DNA from: Bacteroides sp.
GTDB taxonomy: Bacteria > Bacteroidota > Bacteroidia > Bacteroidales > Bacteroidaceae
Direction: 5' to 3'
NCBI GenBank assembly: GCA_030152865.1
Contig: JASLIW010000054.1
Span: 1 to 21,119, forward strand
Length of the DNA: 21,119 bases
Below the pieces are notes generated by a model, which had not been told where the DNA came from, ran no database searches, and saw nothing but the letters and a program-made list of their open reading frames with translations. The number at the start of each line of letters is the position of its first letter. The stretch's first letter is position 1. Made by a program: the position numbers and the translations under genes. Below are positions 8,231-16,326 of the stretch, piece after piece.

Positions 8231-8277
8231 TTACTCTACATCTATCTTACTGCAATTTCCACGTCAACTAGACGCTT

Positions 8278-9300
8278 CTATTTAAATAAGAAAGTAAATT
8301 TATCAATGTTCTTGAGAGCGATACCTGTACCCTTTGCCACGGAGTGCAATGGATCTTCAGCTACATGAAAATCAATATCGATTTTCTCTTTTAATCTCGT
8401 ATCCAATCCTCTCAACTCAGCACCACCACCTGTTAAGAAGATACCATTCTTCACAATATCAGCATACAACTCAGGAGGTGTAGCTTCTAAAGCATTAAGG
8501 ATAGCTGTCTCAATTTTAGATATGGTTTTATCCATACAGTGTGCTACTTCTTGATAGCTAACACTTACACGAAGGGGTTTAGCATTTATTCGGTTTGGTC
8601 CGTGTACGACATACTCTTCTGGAGCATTTTCGCCCAGCTCAGTAAGTGCAGAACCCACATGAATCTTTATTCGCTCTGCCATACGCTCGCTGACCTTTAA
8701 GTTGTGCTGTCTATTCATATATTCTTGAATATCAGCTGTCAAATCATCACCAGCTACTCGGATAGAGCTATTGGATACAATTCCACCCAAAGAAATAACA
8801 GCAATTTCGGTAGAACCACCACCTATATCTACAACCATATTCCCCTCAGGAGCCTCAACATCTATACCAACACCTATAGCAGCTGCCATAGGTTCAAAAA
8901 GCAAATAAACATCACGTCCATTTGCGCGCTCAGCTGAGTCATGAACAGCACGTAGCTCTACATCTGTACTGCCAGATGGAACTCCTATAACCATTCTTAA
9001 ACTAGGACGAAATAAGTGACGACCTGGTCTGGCCATATTAATTAGTCCTGTTATTAGCTTTTCACAAGCATCAAAGTCTGCAATCACACCATCCTTTAAT
9101 GGACGAACAGTGCGAATGTTATCATGCGTTTTTTCATGCATCATTTTTGCTTTGAGCCCTACTGCTATTGTTTTATTGGTCCTACGATCTATCGCTACAA
9201 CCGACGGCTCGTCTACTACTACCTTATCATTACTTATGATAATGGTATTAGCAGTTCCCAAATCCATAGCTATGTCTTGTGTAAAAGAAAAGATTCCCAT
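8278..9300 (-). CDS. mreB: Cell-shape actin homologue MreB
   Basis: The bacterial actin that forms membrane-bound filaments and orients the elongasome. Its 340 residues carry the actin-fold nucleotide motifs: phosphate-1 MDLGTANT (12-19), phosphate-2 VVDIGGGSTEIAV (156-168) and the adenosine motif FLTGGGAELRG near the C-terminus. The FEPMAAAIGVG stretch (135-145) is typical of MreB. The N-terminal MGIFSF segment could contact the membrane. Length equals the usual 330-350. Upstream, purH ends 56 bases away without a terminator, so mreB is probably in the same transcript. Its presence implies a rod or short-rod cell that uses lateral wall growth. Confidence 0.96.
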   Translation of the reverse strand: MGIFSFTQDIAMDLGTANTIIISNDKVVVDEPSVVAIDRRTNKTIAVGLKAKMMHEKTHDNIRTVRPLKDGVIADFDACEKLITGLINMARPGRHLFRPSLRMVIGVPSGSTDVELRAVHDSAERANGRDVYLLFEPMAAAIGVGIDVEAPEGNMVVDIGGGSTEIAVISLGGIVSNSSIRVAGDDLTADIQEYMNRQHNLKVSERMAERIKIHVGSALTELGENAPEEYVVHGPNRINAKPLRVSVSYQEVAHCMDKTISKIETAILNALEATPPELYADIVKNGIFLTGGGAELRGLDTRLKEKIDIDFHVAEDPLHSVAKGTGIALKNIDKFTFLFK

Positions 9301-9356
9301 ATACTTCTAAATAATTCTATAAATACTAAAGTGTACACTCACGCCTAAAAAACAAC

Positions 9357-10883
9357 TTAATGTTTAAAGTGGCGTACACCTGTTACAACCATCGACATCT
9401 TATGTGCATTGCAATAATCAAAAGATTCTTGGTCACGCAGAGAGCCGCCGGGCTGAATAACCGCATTGATCCCTTCTTGATGTGCTATTTCAACACAATC
9501 TGGAAATGGGAAGAATGCATCGGATGCCATCACAGCTCCCTTTAAATCAAAGCCAAATGATTTGGCTTTTTCTATTGCCTGCTTTAAGGCATCTACACGT
9601 GAGGTCTGCCCCACTCCACTAGCTAAGAGCTGCTGCCCCTTTGCTAAAACTATAGCGTTAGACTTACTGTTTTTTACTAGCTTATTTGCAAAAAGTAAAT
9701 CTTCAACTTCAGCTGGTGTAGGTTCGACTTCTGTTACAACTTTTAAATCGTCTTCAGTTTCTATCATTAGGTCTTTATCTTGAACCAACACCCCATTCAA
9801 TACGGAGCGAACTTGTCTCTTAGGTAACTTTGCTTCTTTGCGTACCAAAATAATACGGTTTTTCTTTTGTCCTAAGATCTCCAGTGCATCAACGTCATAG
9901 TCAGGAGCAATTATAACCTCAAAGAATATTTTATTGATTTCTTCTGCAGTAGCTTTATCTATTACTCCGTTAGTAACTAACACACCGCCAAAAGCAGAGA
10001 CAGGATCACCAGCTAAGGCATCTTTCCAAGCTTCTAGCACTGTCGGTCTAGAGGCTACACCACAAGCATTGTTGTGCTTTAATACAGCAAATGTGATTTC
10101 TTCAAACTCATCAATTAAATCAACAGCTGCATGAATATCTAACAAGTTATTATAGCTGATTGCTTTCCCGTGAATCTGATCGAATAGCGCATTGAAGTCG
10201 CCAAAAAAGAAACCTTTTTGATGAGGATTCTCCCCATAACGTAACGCAATACCTTCATCAGCTACATAGCGAAAAGAAGAGTTGTTTCCTGCATCAAAGT
10301 AGTTAAATATCAATGAATCATACTTAGAGGAAACAGCAAAAGCCTCTTTTGCCATCCACTTTCTTTCTTCTAGTGTAGTTTCTGCTCCATGATCCAAAAG
10401 TATATCATAAAAAGGTTTGTATTGTGCTTTTGAAGGAACAATTACCACATCTTTATAATTTTTAGCAGCTGCCCTGATTAGTGAAATACCACCAATATCT
10501 ATTTTTTCAATACAATCTGCCTCAGTTGCACCCGAACTAACAGTGTCTTCAAAAGGGTATAAATCTACTATCACCAAGTCAATCTCTGGAATATCAAATT
10601 GACTTAGCTCACCCAAGTGTTCTTCTTGGTCTCTTCTTGCCAAAATGCCTCCAAAAACTTTTGGGTGAAGTGTCTTCACTCTTCCACCTAGTATCGATGG
10701 ATAGGCTGTTAAGTCTTCAACAGCTTGACAAGGATAACCTAAAGACTCTATAAATTGACGCGTTCCTCCTGTTGATAAAAACGCAACTCCTTCTTCGTGT
10801 AACTTAGCAAGGATTTCATCCAAACCCTCTTTATTAAAAACTGAGATTAGTGCTTTTTTGATTTTTTTATTGGTAATAGACAT
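9357..10883 (-). CDS. purH: Bifunctional AICAR formyltransferase / IMP cyclohydrolase
   Basis: PurH carries out the last two steps of purine synthesis: formylation of AICAR with 10-formyltetrahydrofolate, then ring closure to IMP, in the cytoplasm. The N-terminal MGS-like cyclohydrolase domain (about 1-150) shows STGGT (37-41), GGRVKTLHPK (66-75) and DLYPF (107-111). The formyltransferase domain shows RYGENPHQ (215-222), the catalytic Lys-His pair in KHNNACG (K269, H270) and, near the end, SDAFFPFPD and IQPGGSLRDQ. The 508 residues are full length. It heads the elongasome unit. A TAACTTTG box lies about 30 bases before the ATG, and the terminator of the M13 gene stands just upstream. Confidence 0.96.
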   Translation of the reverse strand: MSITNKKIKKALISVFNKEGLDEILAKLHEEGVAFLSTGGTRQFIESLGYPCQAVEDLTAYPSILGGRVKTLHPKVFGGILARRDQEEHLGELSQFDIPEIDLVIVDLYPFEDTVSSGATEADCIEKIDIGGISLIRAAAKNYKDVVIVPSKAQYKPFYDILLDHGAETTLEERKWMAKEAFAVSSKYDSLIFNYFDAGNNSSFRYVADEGIALRYGENPHQKGFFFGDFNALFDQIHGKAISYNNLLDIHAAVDLIDEFEEITFAVLKHNNACGVASRPTVLEAWKDALAGDPVSAFGGVLVTNGVIDKATAEEINKIFFEVIIAPDYDVDALEILGQKKNRIILVRKEAKLPKRQVRSVLNGVLVQDKDLMIETEDDLKVVTEVEPTPAEVEDLLFANKLVKNSKSNAIVLAKGQQLLASGVGQTSRVDALKQAIEKAKSFGFDLKGAVMASDAFFPFPDCVEIAHQEGINAVIQPGGSLRDQESFDYCNAHKMSMVVTGVRHFKH

Positions 10884-10913
10884 CAGTATTGCTCTTTTAA
10901 GATGAATGAGTCA

Positions 10914-10921
10914 CAAAGTTA
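10914..10921 (-). promoter_or_regulatory. Likely -7 box of purH-mre unit
   Basis: On the minus strand this reads TAACTTTG, matching TAnnTTTG, with a predicted leader of about 25 bases before the purH ATG. No TTTG is seen at the -33 spacing, so the upstream element is weak or absent. The intrinsic terminator of the preceding unit lies 50 bases upstream, which supports a new transcript starting here. Confidence 0.5.
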
Positions 10922-10968
10922 CTAAAATTACTTTAAGCTAAGTAATAAATGGACTGCGAATTACTTAT

Positions 10969-11006
10969 AAAAAAAGGAGCTCTTTTCTTAACGAAAAAAA
11001 CTCCTT
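10969..11006 (-). terminator. Intrinsic terminator of ABC-F / M13 unit
   Basis: On the minus strand, AAGGAG (11006 to 11001) pairs with CTCCTT (10979 to 10974). The inner T-rich and A-rich arms extend the stem with some G-T pairs around a loop of about seven bases, and a run of T residues follows (10975 to 10969). It lies 26 bases after the M13 peptidase stop. It has no T run on the plus-strand side, so it acts in one direction. Confidence 0.8.
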
Positions 11007-11031
11007 AAATAATTGGATACTAGAGTATCAA

Positions 11032-13071
11032 CTACCAAATAGAAACTCGTTTTTCTTTAGGTAGATACAATGCATCTTCCTGCTTAATATCAAAAGCTTT
11101 ATACCAAGCATCAATATGTGGCAAGGCTCCATCTACACGCCACTTACCTAAAGCGTGAGGATCTACCTTGGTTCGGTTTAAGATTTCCTCTGGTCGAATG
11201 TTGTCGGCCCACACTGCAGCATAAGATAGGAAGAAGCGCTGATCGGCTGTAAAACCATCCTTATCTTCGAGTACATCGTCTTTTGTAGCATTCTTAAAGG
11301 CCTGATAAGCGACTTGTAAACCTCCATGATCTGCAATGTTCTCTCCTAAGGTAAATTGGCCATTACCATATACCCCTGGAGCTACCTCTATGGCATCAAA
11401 AAAGTCGGCCATAACTTGAGCTCTCGCCTTAAAGTTGGCAGCATCCTCTTCTGTCCACCAATCTTTTAGATTACCATCCTTGTCATATTGGCGACCTTGA
11501 TCATCAAAGCCGTGGGTCATTTCATGCCCTATGACAACACCAATTGCACCATAGTTAAAGGCATCATCGGCATTCATATCAAAGAAAGGATATTGTAGGA
11601 TACCTGCGGGGAAACAGATTTCGTTTGTAATTGGGCTGTAATAAGCATTGACTGTTTGAGGAGTCATGAACCACTCATTGCGATCTACTGGTTTTCCGGC
11701 CTTAGCGATCATTTCAGCATGGTTCCAAGCACTTGCTCGTTTGATGTTGTTCCAGTAGTTGTCAGTCTCAATGGGTAAAGAAGAGTAATCTTTCCACTGA
11801 TCAGGATAGCCTATCTTAACATGAAAAGTATTCAACTTTTCTAACGCTTTCTCTTTCGTTGCAGCACTCATCCAGTCTAATCCTTGAATACGCTCACCTA
11901 GAGCTACTTGTAAGTTCTTGACTAAGGTGACCATACGATCTTTGGCTGCCTGTGGAAAATGCTTATCCACATACATTTGCCCCACAGCTTCACCTAGTGC
12001 TTCATTCACCGTACTTACTGCACGCTTCCAACGAGGCTGCATTTTTTCAACACCAGACATGACCTTGCCAAAAAACTCAAAGTTTTGATGGGTAAAATCA
12101 TCACTCAAATAGGCTGCTGCAGTGTGAATAACATTCCACTGAAGATAAGCCTTATGAGCTTCTAAGGGTTGTTCTTCTAAAAGCTGATTTACTCTTGCCA
12201 TAGCTCGTGGCTGTCCAAGATCAATACTTTGCAATTCTGCTAAGCCTAAGTTAGTAAATAATACATCCCAGTCTATTGCAGGATAGGTAGAAGCTAAGTC
12301 TGCACGGGTAGTGATGTTGTAATTGGCGTGAGGATCTCTCAACTCTACTGGTGAGAGAAACGATTCTGCCAACAGAGCTTCTATCTGATAAGCCGCTTTG
12401 GAAGCTTTTAAAGCCTCATCTTGAGAGAAACCTGCTAGCTCAAACATTTTAGTCATGTGCTTTTTGTAGGCCTCTCTAATCTTAAGGGTGGCCTCATCAT
12501 CAGCCAAATAATAATCACGTTGTCCTAAGCCTAAGCCTGATTGATAAGTATGCACAATATTCATCGAGCTGTTCATATCATCAGCACTCACATATACGGC
12601 AAAGTAAGGGTAGATGCCACTTTTATTTAGCTGCGCTAGATGTGCACTCAGTGCCTGAACTGAACTCAAGTTAGTGATGGCTTGCAGATCTTCTTGTATA
12701 GGTTGAGCTCCTTGCTCATTGAGTTGTTCAGCATCCATGGCCAGCTTATAAAGATCTCCAATTTTCTGCTCAACTGTACCACTTAGGTATTCTGATTTAG
12801 CTATTTCTTCGATCAGATTCTTTACTTGCTCTCTGTTATTCTCTGCCAATAAATCAAATGATCCATAGCGTGAATACTCCTCAGGTAGAGGATTGTTCTT
12901 TTGCCAACCACCACAAGCAAACTGGTAGAAGCTCTGACCTGGCTGACAAGTAGTATCTAAATCGGCTAAATGGATTCCAGCAGATAAATTTTGGTTTGAA
13001 CCTTGATTTCCCCCACAACTTGTTGCTACAAAGCATAAGGTTGCTAGAGGTAATAAATGTTTATATTTCAT
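11032..13071 (-). CDS. pepO: Lipoprotein M13 family metallopeptidase (PepO-like)
   Basis: A zinc endopeptidase of the neprilysin family, anchored in the envelope. The signal peptide ends in a lipobox-like ATSC, with C19 as the lipidated residue. The catalytic motif HEMTH (516-520) supplies two zinc ligands. GENIAD (576-581) supplies the third, E577, and D581. NAYY (475-478) is the substrate-binding motif, and FACGGW (51-56) marks the M13 N-terminal domain. The 679 residues are full length. The usual neprilysin C-terminal C-x-x-W is VSIW here, so the classical disulfides to the C-terminus cannot form. It follows the ABC-F gene by 18 bases and is ended by a strong terminator. It probably degrades peptides outside the cytoplasm; the substrate is unknown. 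Confidence 0.92.
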   Translation of the reverse strand: MKYKHLLPLATLCFVATSCGGNQGSNQNLSAGIHLADLDTTCQPGQSFYQFACGGWQKNNPLPEEYSRYGSFDLLAENNREQVKNLIEEIAKSEYLSGTVEQKIGDLYKLAMDAEQLNEQGAQPIQEDLQAITNLSSVQALSAHLAQLNKSGIYPYFAVYVSADDMNSSMNIVHTYQSGLGLGQRDYYLADDEATLKIREAYKKHMTKMFELAGFSQDEALKASKAAYQIEALLAESFLSPVELRDPHANYNITTRADLASTYPAIDWDVLFTNLGLAELQSIDLGQPRAMARVNQLLEEQPLEAHKAYLQWNVIHTAAAYLSDDFTHQNFEFFGKVMSGVEKMQPRWKRAVSTVNEALGEAVGQMYVDKHFPQAAKDRMVTLVKNLQVALGERIQGLDWMSAATKEKALEKLNTFHVKIGYPDQWKDYSSLPIETDNYWNNIKRASAWNHAEMIAKAGKPVDRNEWFMTPQTVNAYYSPITNEICFPAGILQYPFFDMNADDAFNYGAIGVVIGHEMTHGFDDQGRQYDKDGNLKDWWTEEDAANFKARAQVMADFFDAIEVAPGVYGNGQFTLGENIADHGGLQVAYQAFKNATKDDVLEDKDGFTADQRFFLSYAAVWADNIRPEEILNRTKVDPHALGKWRVDGALPHIDAWYKAFDIKQEDALYLPKEKRVSIW

Positions 13072-13089
13072 ATCTCGTATTTTGATAAT

Positions 13090-15051
13090 TTATGAATTTG
13101 TTTCTTTGAGCTGCTCTAAATCGGTCAATAACAACTCCCACTGTTCTAGGGTTGTATTAAGTTTAGTTTGAATCTGCTCATACTTTTCGTATAAGAGGGT
13201 ATCAGCAGCACCTGCTGGAGTAGATAACTCTTTCTCTAGTTGGGCTTTAGACTGTTCAAGCTTTTCAATCTTTTTCTCACAGTCCTTTGTATCATTCTCA
13301 AGCTTCCTGAGCTTACGGTTAAACTCTTTCTGTGCCTCATAAGAAAGCTTTGTACCTAATGGTTCATTGACTTCTACTTCAGCAGCCTTTTCCACCTTTT
13401 GTGGAGAAGCTGATAGTTGCAAACTATGCAGCTCATTAAGGTTTTCAATATTCTTTTTCTCCAAAAAGCTGTAAATTCCTCCCAAGTGTTCTCTAACGCG
13501 TCCACCTCCAAACTCATAGACCTTGGTTACTAACCCATCTAAGAAGTCACGGTCATGACTCACCACGATAACTGTGCCATCAAATTCAGATATAGCTTCT
13601 TTAAGTACATCCTTAGATCGCATATCTAAGTGGTTGGTAGGCTCATCTAAGATTAGAAAATTGACCGATTCCAACAGTAGCTTAATCATAGCTAAACGGC
13701 TACGCTCACCTCCTGAGAGTACTTTTACTTTTTTATCTATGGCTTCCCCACCAAACATGAAGGAGCCTAAGATATCCCTTATACGTGTGCGTATATCTCC
13801 TACTGCTACTCGATCAATGGTGTCAAAAACCGTTAACTCTCCATCTAAGAGCTGTGCTTGATTCTGAGCAAAGTAACCAATTTCTACATTATGACCTAGT
13901 CGCAACTCACCCTCAAAGTCTATTTCGCTTAAGATACACTTCACTAAGGTAGACTTACCCTCGCCATTTTTGCCCACAAAGGCCACCTTTTCTCCACGCT
14001 CTATCACCAGATTGACATCTTCGAACACCGTATGATCACCGTAACGTTTCTTTACATCTTTACAGATTACAGGGTAACTACCACTTCGGCTAGCAGGTGG
14101 AAATTTCAAGCGTAATGTGGCCTTATCTTCCTCATCAATCTCTACTCGCTGGAGTTTTTCAAGTTGTTTAATGCGGCTTTGCACCTGTATGGCTTTTGAG
14201 GCTTGGTAGCGAAAACGTTCAATAAAATCCTCTGTGTCTTTTATTAGCTTTTGTTGATTTTCGTAGGCTCGTAGCTGCTGTTCTCTTCGCTCTTTACGGA
14301 GTTTTACAAACTCATCATACTTCGCTTTATAGTCGTAAATTTTGCCACAGCTGATTTCAATAGTACGATTAGTTACATTATTGATAAAAGTCCTATCGTG
14401 ACTCACCAAGACTACTGCTTTTGCTTGCGTTCTCAAGAAGTTCTCCAACCACTGAATAGACTCAATATCAAGATGGTTAGTAGGCTCATCGAGTAAAAGC
14501 ACATCTGGTTTTTGCAATAAAAGCTTAGCCAGTTCTATACGCATACGCCAACCACCACTAAACTCCTTAGTAGGGCGATCAAAGTCAGATCTAGCAAAAC
14601 CTAAGCCTAGAAGCGTACGCTCTATTTCTGCATGGTAGTTATCTCCCCCCAGCATAGAGAAACGCTCATTTTCATAAGCAAACTGATCTAGTAACTCATG
14701 GTAGGAGGCTGATTCATAGTCCGTACGATCAGCCATTTCTTGACTCATTTTTTCCAGCTTTGCTTGGAGATGAGACATTTCCGAAAAAGCCATTTCTGCC
14801 TCTTCTCGCACGGTCCGTTCATCGGCCAATACCATTACCTGAGGCAAATAACCTATACTTGTATCTTTAGGTGTAGCTACAACTCCTGATGTTGGCGCTT
14901 GTAAACCTGCAATAATCTTTAGCATGGTGGACTTTCCAGCCCCATTCTTTCCAACAAGCGCTATGCGGTCTTTGGGATTTACAACATAGGATACCTCTTC
15001 AAACAGAGGTGTTGCATTAAATTCTACGCTTAAATTTTCTATGGATATCAC
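13090..15051 (-). CDS. ABC-F family ATPase (YheS/Uup-type)
   Basis: A soluble ATPase with two ABC domains and no membrane domain; such proteins act on the ribosome in translation or antibiotic protection. Domain 1: Walker A GKNGAGKST (34-42), signature SGGW (165-168), LLLDEPTNHLD (185-195) and VSHDR (216-220). A charged linker (about 240-325) joins the domains. Domain 2: GKNGEGKST (360-368), LSGGE (445-449), LILDEPTNHLD (466-476) and VSHDR (497-501). A Lys/Glu-rich C-terminal extension (about 570-650) looks like a paired coiled coil, as in YheS or Uup. The start is GTG at 15051; no ATG fits. All catalytic residues are present. Nothing marks it as a known resistance type; a housekeeping role is more likely. 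Confidence 0.92.
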   Translation of the reverse strand: MISIENLSVEFNATPLFEEVSYVVNPKDRIALVGKNGAGKSTMLKIIAGLQAPTSGVVATPKDTSIGYLPQVMVLADERTVREEAEMAFSEMSHLQAKLEKMSQEMADRTDYESASYHELLDQFAYENERFSMLGGDNYHAEIERTLLGLGFARSDFDRPTKEFSGGWRMRIELAKLLLQKPDVLLLDEPTNHLDIESIQWLENFLRTQAKAVVLVSHDRTFINNVTNRTIEISCGKIYDYKAKYDEFVKLRKERREQQLRAYENQQKLIKDTEDFIERFRYQASKAIQVQSRIKQLEKLQRVEIDEEDKATLRLKFPPASRSGSYPVICKDVKKRYGDHTVFEDVNLVIERGEKVAFVGKNGEGKSTLVKCILSEIDFEGELRLGHNVEIGYFAQNQAQLLDGELTVFDTIDRVAVGDIRTRIRDILGSFMFGGEAIDKKVKVLSGGERSRLAMIKLLLESVNFLILDEPTNHLDMRSKDVLKEAISEFDGTVIVVSHDRDFLDGLVTKVYEFGGGRVREHLGGIYSFLEKKNIENLNELHSLQLSASPQKVEKAAEVEVNEPLGTKLSYEAQKEFNRKLRKLENDTKDCEKKIEKLEQSKAQLEKELSTPAGAADTLLYEKYEQIQTKLNTTLEQWELLLTDLEQLKETNS

Positions 15052-15077
15052 GTTCTTTCTTCTCTTTTAATTCTTCT

Positions 15078-15085
15078 AGCAAAGT
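15078..15085 (-). promoter_or_regulatory. Likely -7 box of ABC-F / M13 unit
   Basis: The minus strand reads TAACTTTG, identical to the box before purH, about 26 bases before the GTG. A TTTG is present upstream, but the spacer is 24 bases, longer than the usual 19-21, so the -33 element is doubtful. Confidence 0.45.
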
Positions 15086-15261
15086 TAATTAATTATCAGT
15101 AACTGAAGTTACAAACCTCTTATTTTATACGGATCCGTCGTTAAAAGACTTATTAAATTCTGACTCTTTGACCCAAATTAAAAGATCCCTGCCTAAATTT
15201 TTTTTGCTCCTGATAGATGAACCTTCCTTCAGGACTCCATGGACCTTATGTCCCTGACCTA

Positions 15262-15301
15262 TTAAAAACAAAGAAAGGAGATAAATAACTTATCTCCTTT
15301 C
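15262..15301 (-). terminator. Intrinsic terminator of nucleotidyltransferase gene
   Basis: A perfect 12-base inverted repeat (15273-15284 with 15290-15301, reading GAAAGGAGATAA on the plus strand) encloses a five-base loop. On the minus strand it is followed by a T-rich tail, TTTGTTTTTAA. It lies 26 bases after the nucleotidyltransferase stop. The rest of the gap up to the ABC-F start shows no gene. Confidence 0.88.
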
Positions 15302-15326
15302 ATATCATTTTGAGGGCTTAGTTAAG

Positions 15327-16229
15327 CTAGAATAGCTTAGCTGGATACTCGCCTGCCTCTACTAAGGCATTGATTTTATCTACTACACCCTGTCTGTCTT
15401 CTTGGTAAGTTACACCAAACCACTTGCTTGTGGTATCAAGTACTTTTACTTTAGCTGTACCATCAACAATGAGTTGATTAACCGCTAGTGGAATAAAGTA
15501 TTCTGATTTAGGGGTGTTGATGTTTTCTTTCAAGAAATCTGCAAAGAATTTCTCTGAGTGAGCAAAATAATCTGGCGTAAAGCCCCACATATTCATGGAT
15601 ACAGGGGTGTTATCATCAATCACAACTGGCTGATCATTTTCATCTTTATAGACCACTTTGCCATCAATACGTTCAATAGAAGTGCGCTCAACTACAGAAG
15701 TTAAGTAATCATCTGCATTCTTTTCACACACACCTCTAGATACTGAGCCACTATCTGATAGCGTGTTACCTACACGGTAACCAACCATACAATATTCGTT
15801 TTTCTTGCCTCCCATTTGGGCTAATTCCTTACCTAATACCTCAAAGCTGTCTCTGCCATAGAAGTCATCTGCATTAATTACTGCAAATGGCTCTTTGATG
15901 ACATCTTTTCCCATTAGCACAGCATGGTTAGTTCCCCATGGCTTAGTGCGTCCTTCAGGACAGGTAAAACCTTCTGGCAAGCGGTGTAAGTCTTGAAATA
16001 CTACTTCTACGGGTATCTCGTTTTCATATTTCTTCAATACGATTTCGCGAAAATCCTTTTCAAAATCTTCACGTATCACAAAAACTACCTTACCAAATCC
16101 ACCACGAATAGCATCGTAGATAGAGTAGTCCATAATAGTTTCACCACTTGGTCCAAGTTCGTCTAGCTGTTTGAGCCCTCCATAACGGCTACCCATACCA
16201 GCTGCTAAAACAAATAATGTTGGTTTCAT
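15327..16229 (-). CDS. Sugar-nucleotidyltransferase-like protein
   Basis: A 300-residue protein of the nucleotidyltransferase fold that joins a nucleotide to a sugar phosphate or similar group. The N-terminal signature LAAGMGSRYGGLKQL (8-22) holds the nucleotide-binding loop, with R15 and K20. INADDFYG (118-125) holds the metal-binding aspartates. The compact spacing between R15 and K20 is closer to IspD or MobA-type enzymes than to RmlA or GalU, whose loops read G-T-R-L-x-P-x-T. The substrate therefore cannot be named. It may ride on the tamB-tamL transcript (97 bases downstream) or use the box at 16269, and it has its own terminator. Proteins of this family are common in Bacteroidota and are often annotated simply as nucleotidyltransferase. 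Confidence 0.8.
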   Translation of the reverse strand: MKPTLFVLAAGMGSRYGGLKQLDELGPSGETIMDYSIYDAIRGGFGKVVFVIREDFEKDFREIVLKKYENEIPVEVVFQDLHRLPEGFTCPEGRTKPWGTNHAVLMGKDVIKEPFAVINADDFYGRDSFEVLGKELAQMGGKKNEYCMVGYRVGNTLSDSGSVSRGVCEKNADDYLTSVVERTSIERIDGKVVYKDENDQPVVIDDNTPVSMNMWGFTPDYFAHSEKFFADFLKENINTPKSEYFIPLAVNQLIVDGTAKVKVLDTTSKWFGVTYQEDRQGVVDKINALVEAGEYPAKLF

Positions 16230-16268
16230 ACTTTAAATAATCTTTTAAATACTCAGAATTAAGTTACG

Positions 16269-16276
16269 CAAAGATA
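16269..16276 (-). promoter_or_regulatory. Possible -7 box of nucleotidyltransferase gene
   Basis: The minus strand reads TATCTTTG, a match to TAnnTTTG, about 39 bases before the ATG. No -33 TTTG lies at the right distance. No clear terminator follows tamL, so read-through is also possible. Confidence 0.4.
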
Positions 16277-16326
16277 CAAAATTATCAAGAGAGACTTTAG
16301 AAATGGGTCCTTTTTTCCCAAAGCAC

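Noticed and set aside
8704..9348. Several plus-strand ORFs opposite mreB
   Set aside because: They lie fully or mostly antisense to a highly conserved actin gene and show no conserved features.
9360..10134. Plus-strand ORFs opposite purH
   Set aside because: Antisense shadows of conserved coding sequence, with no motif of their own.
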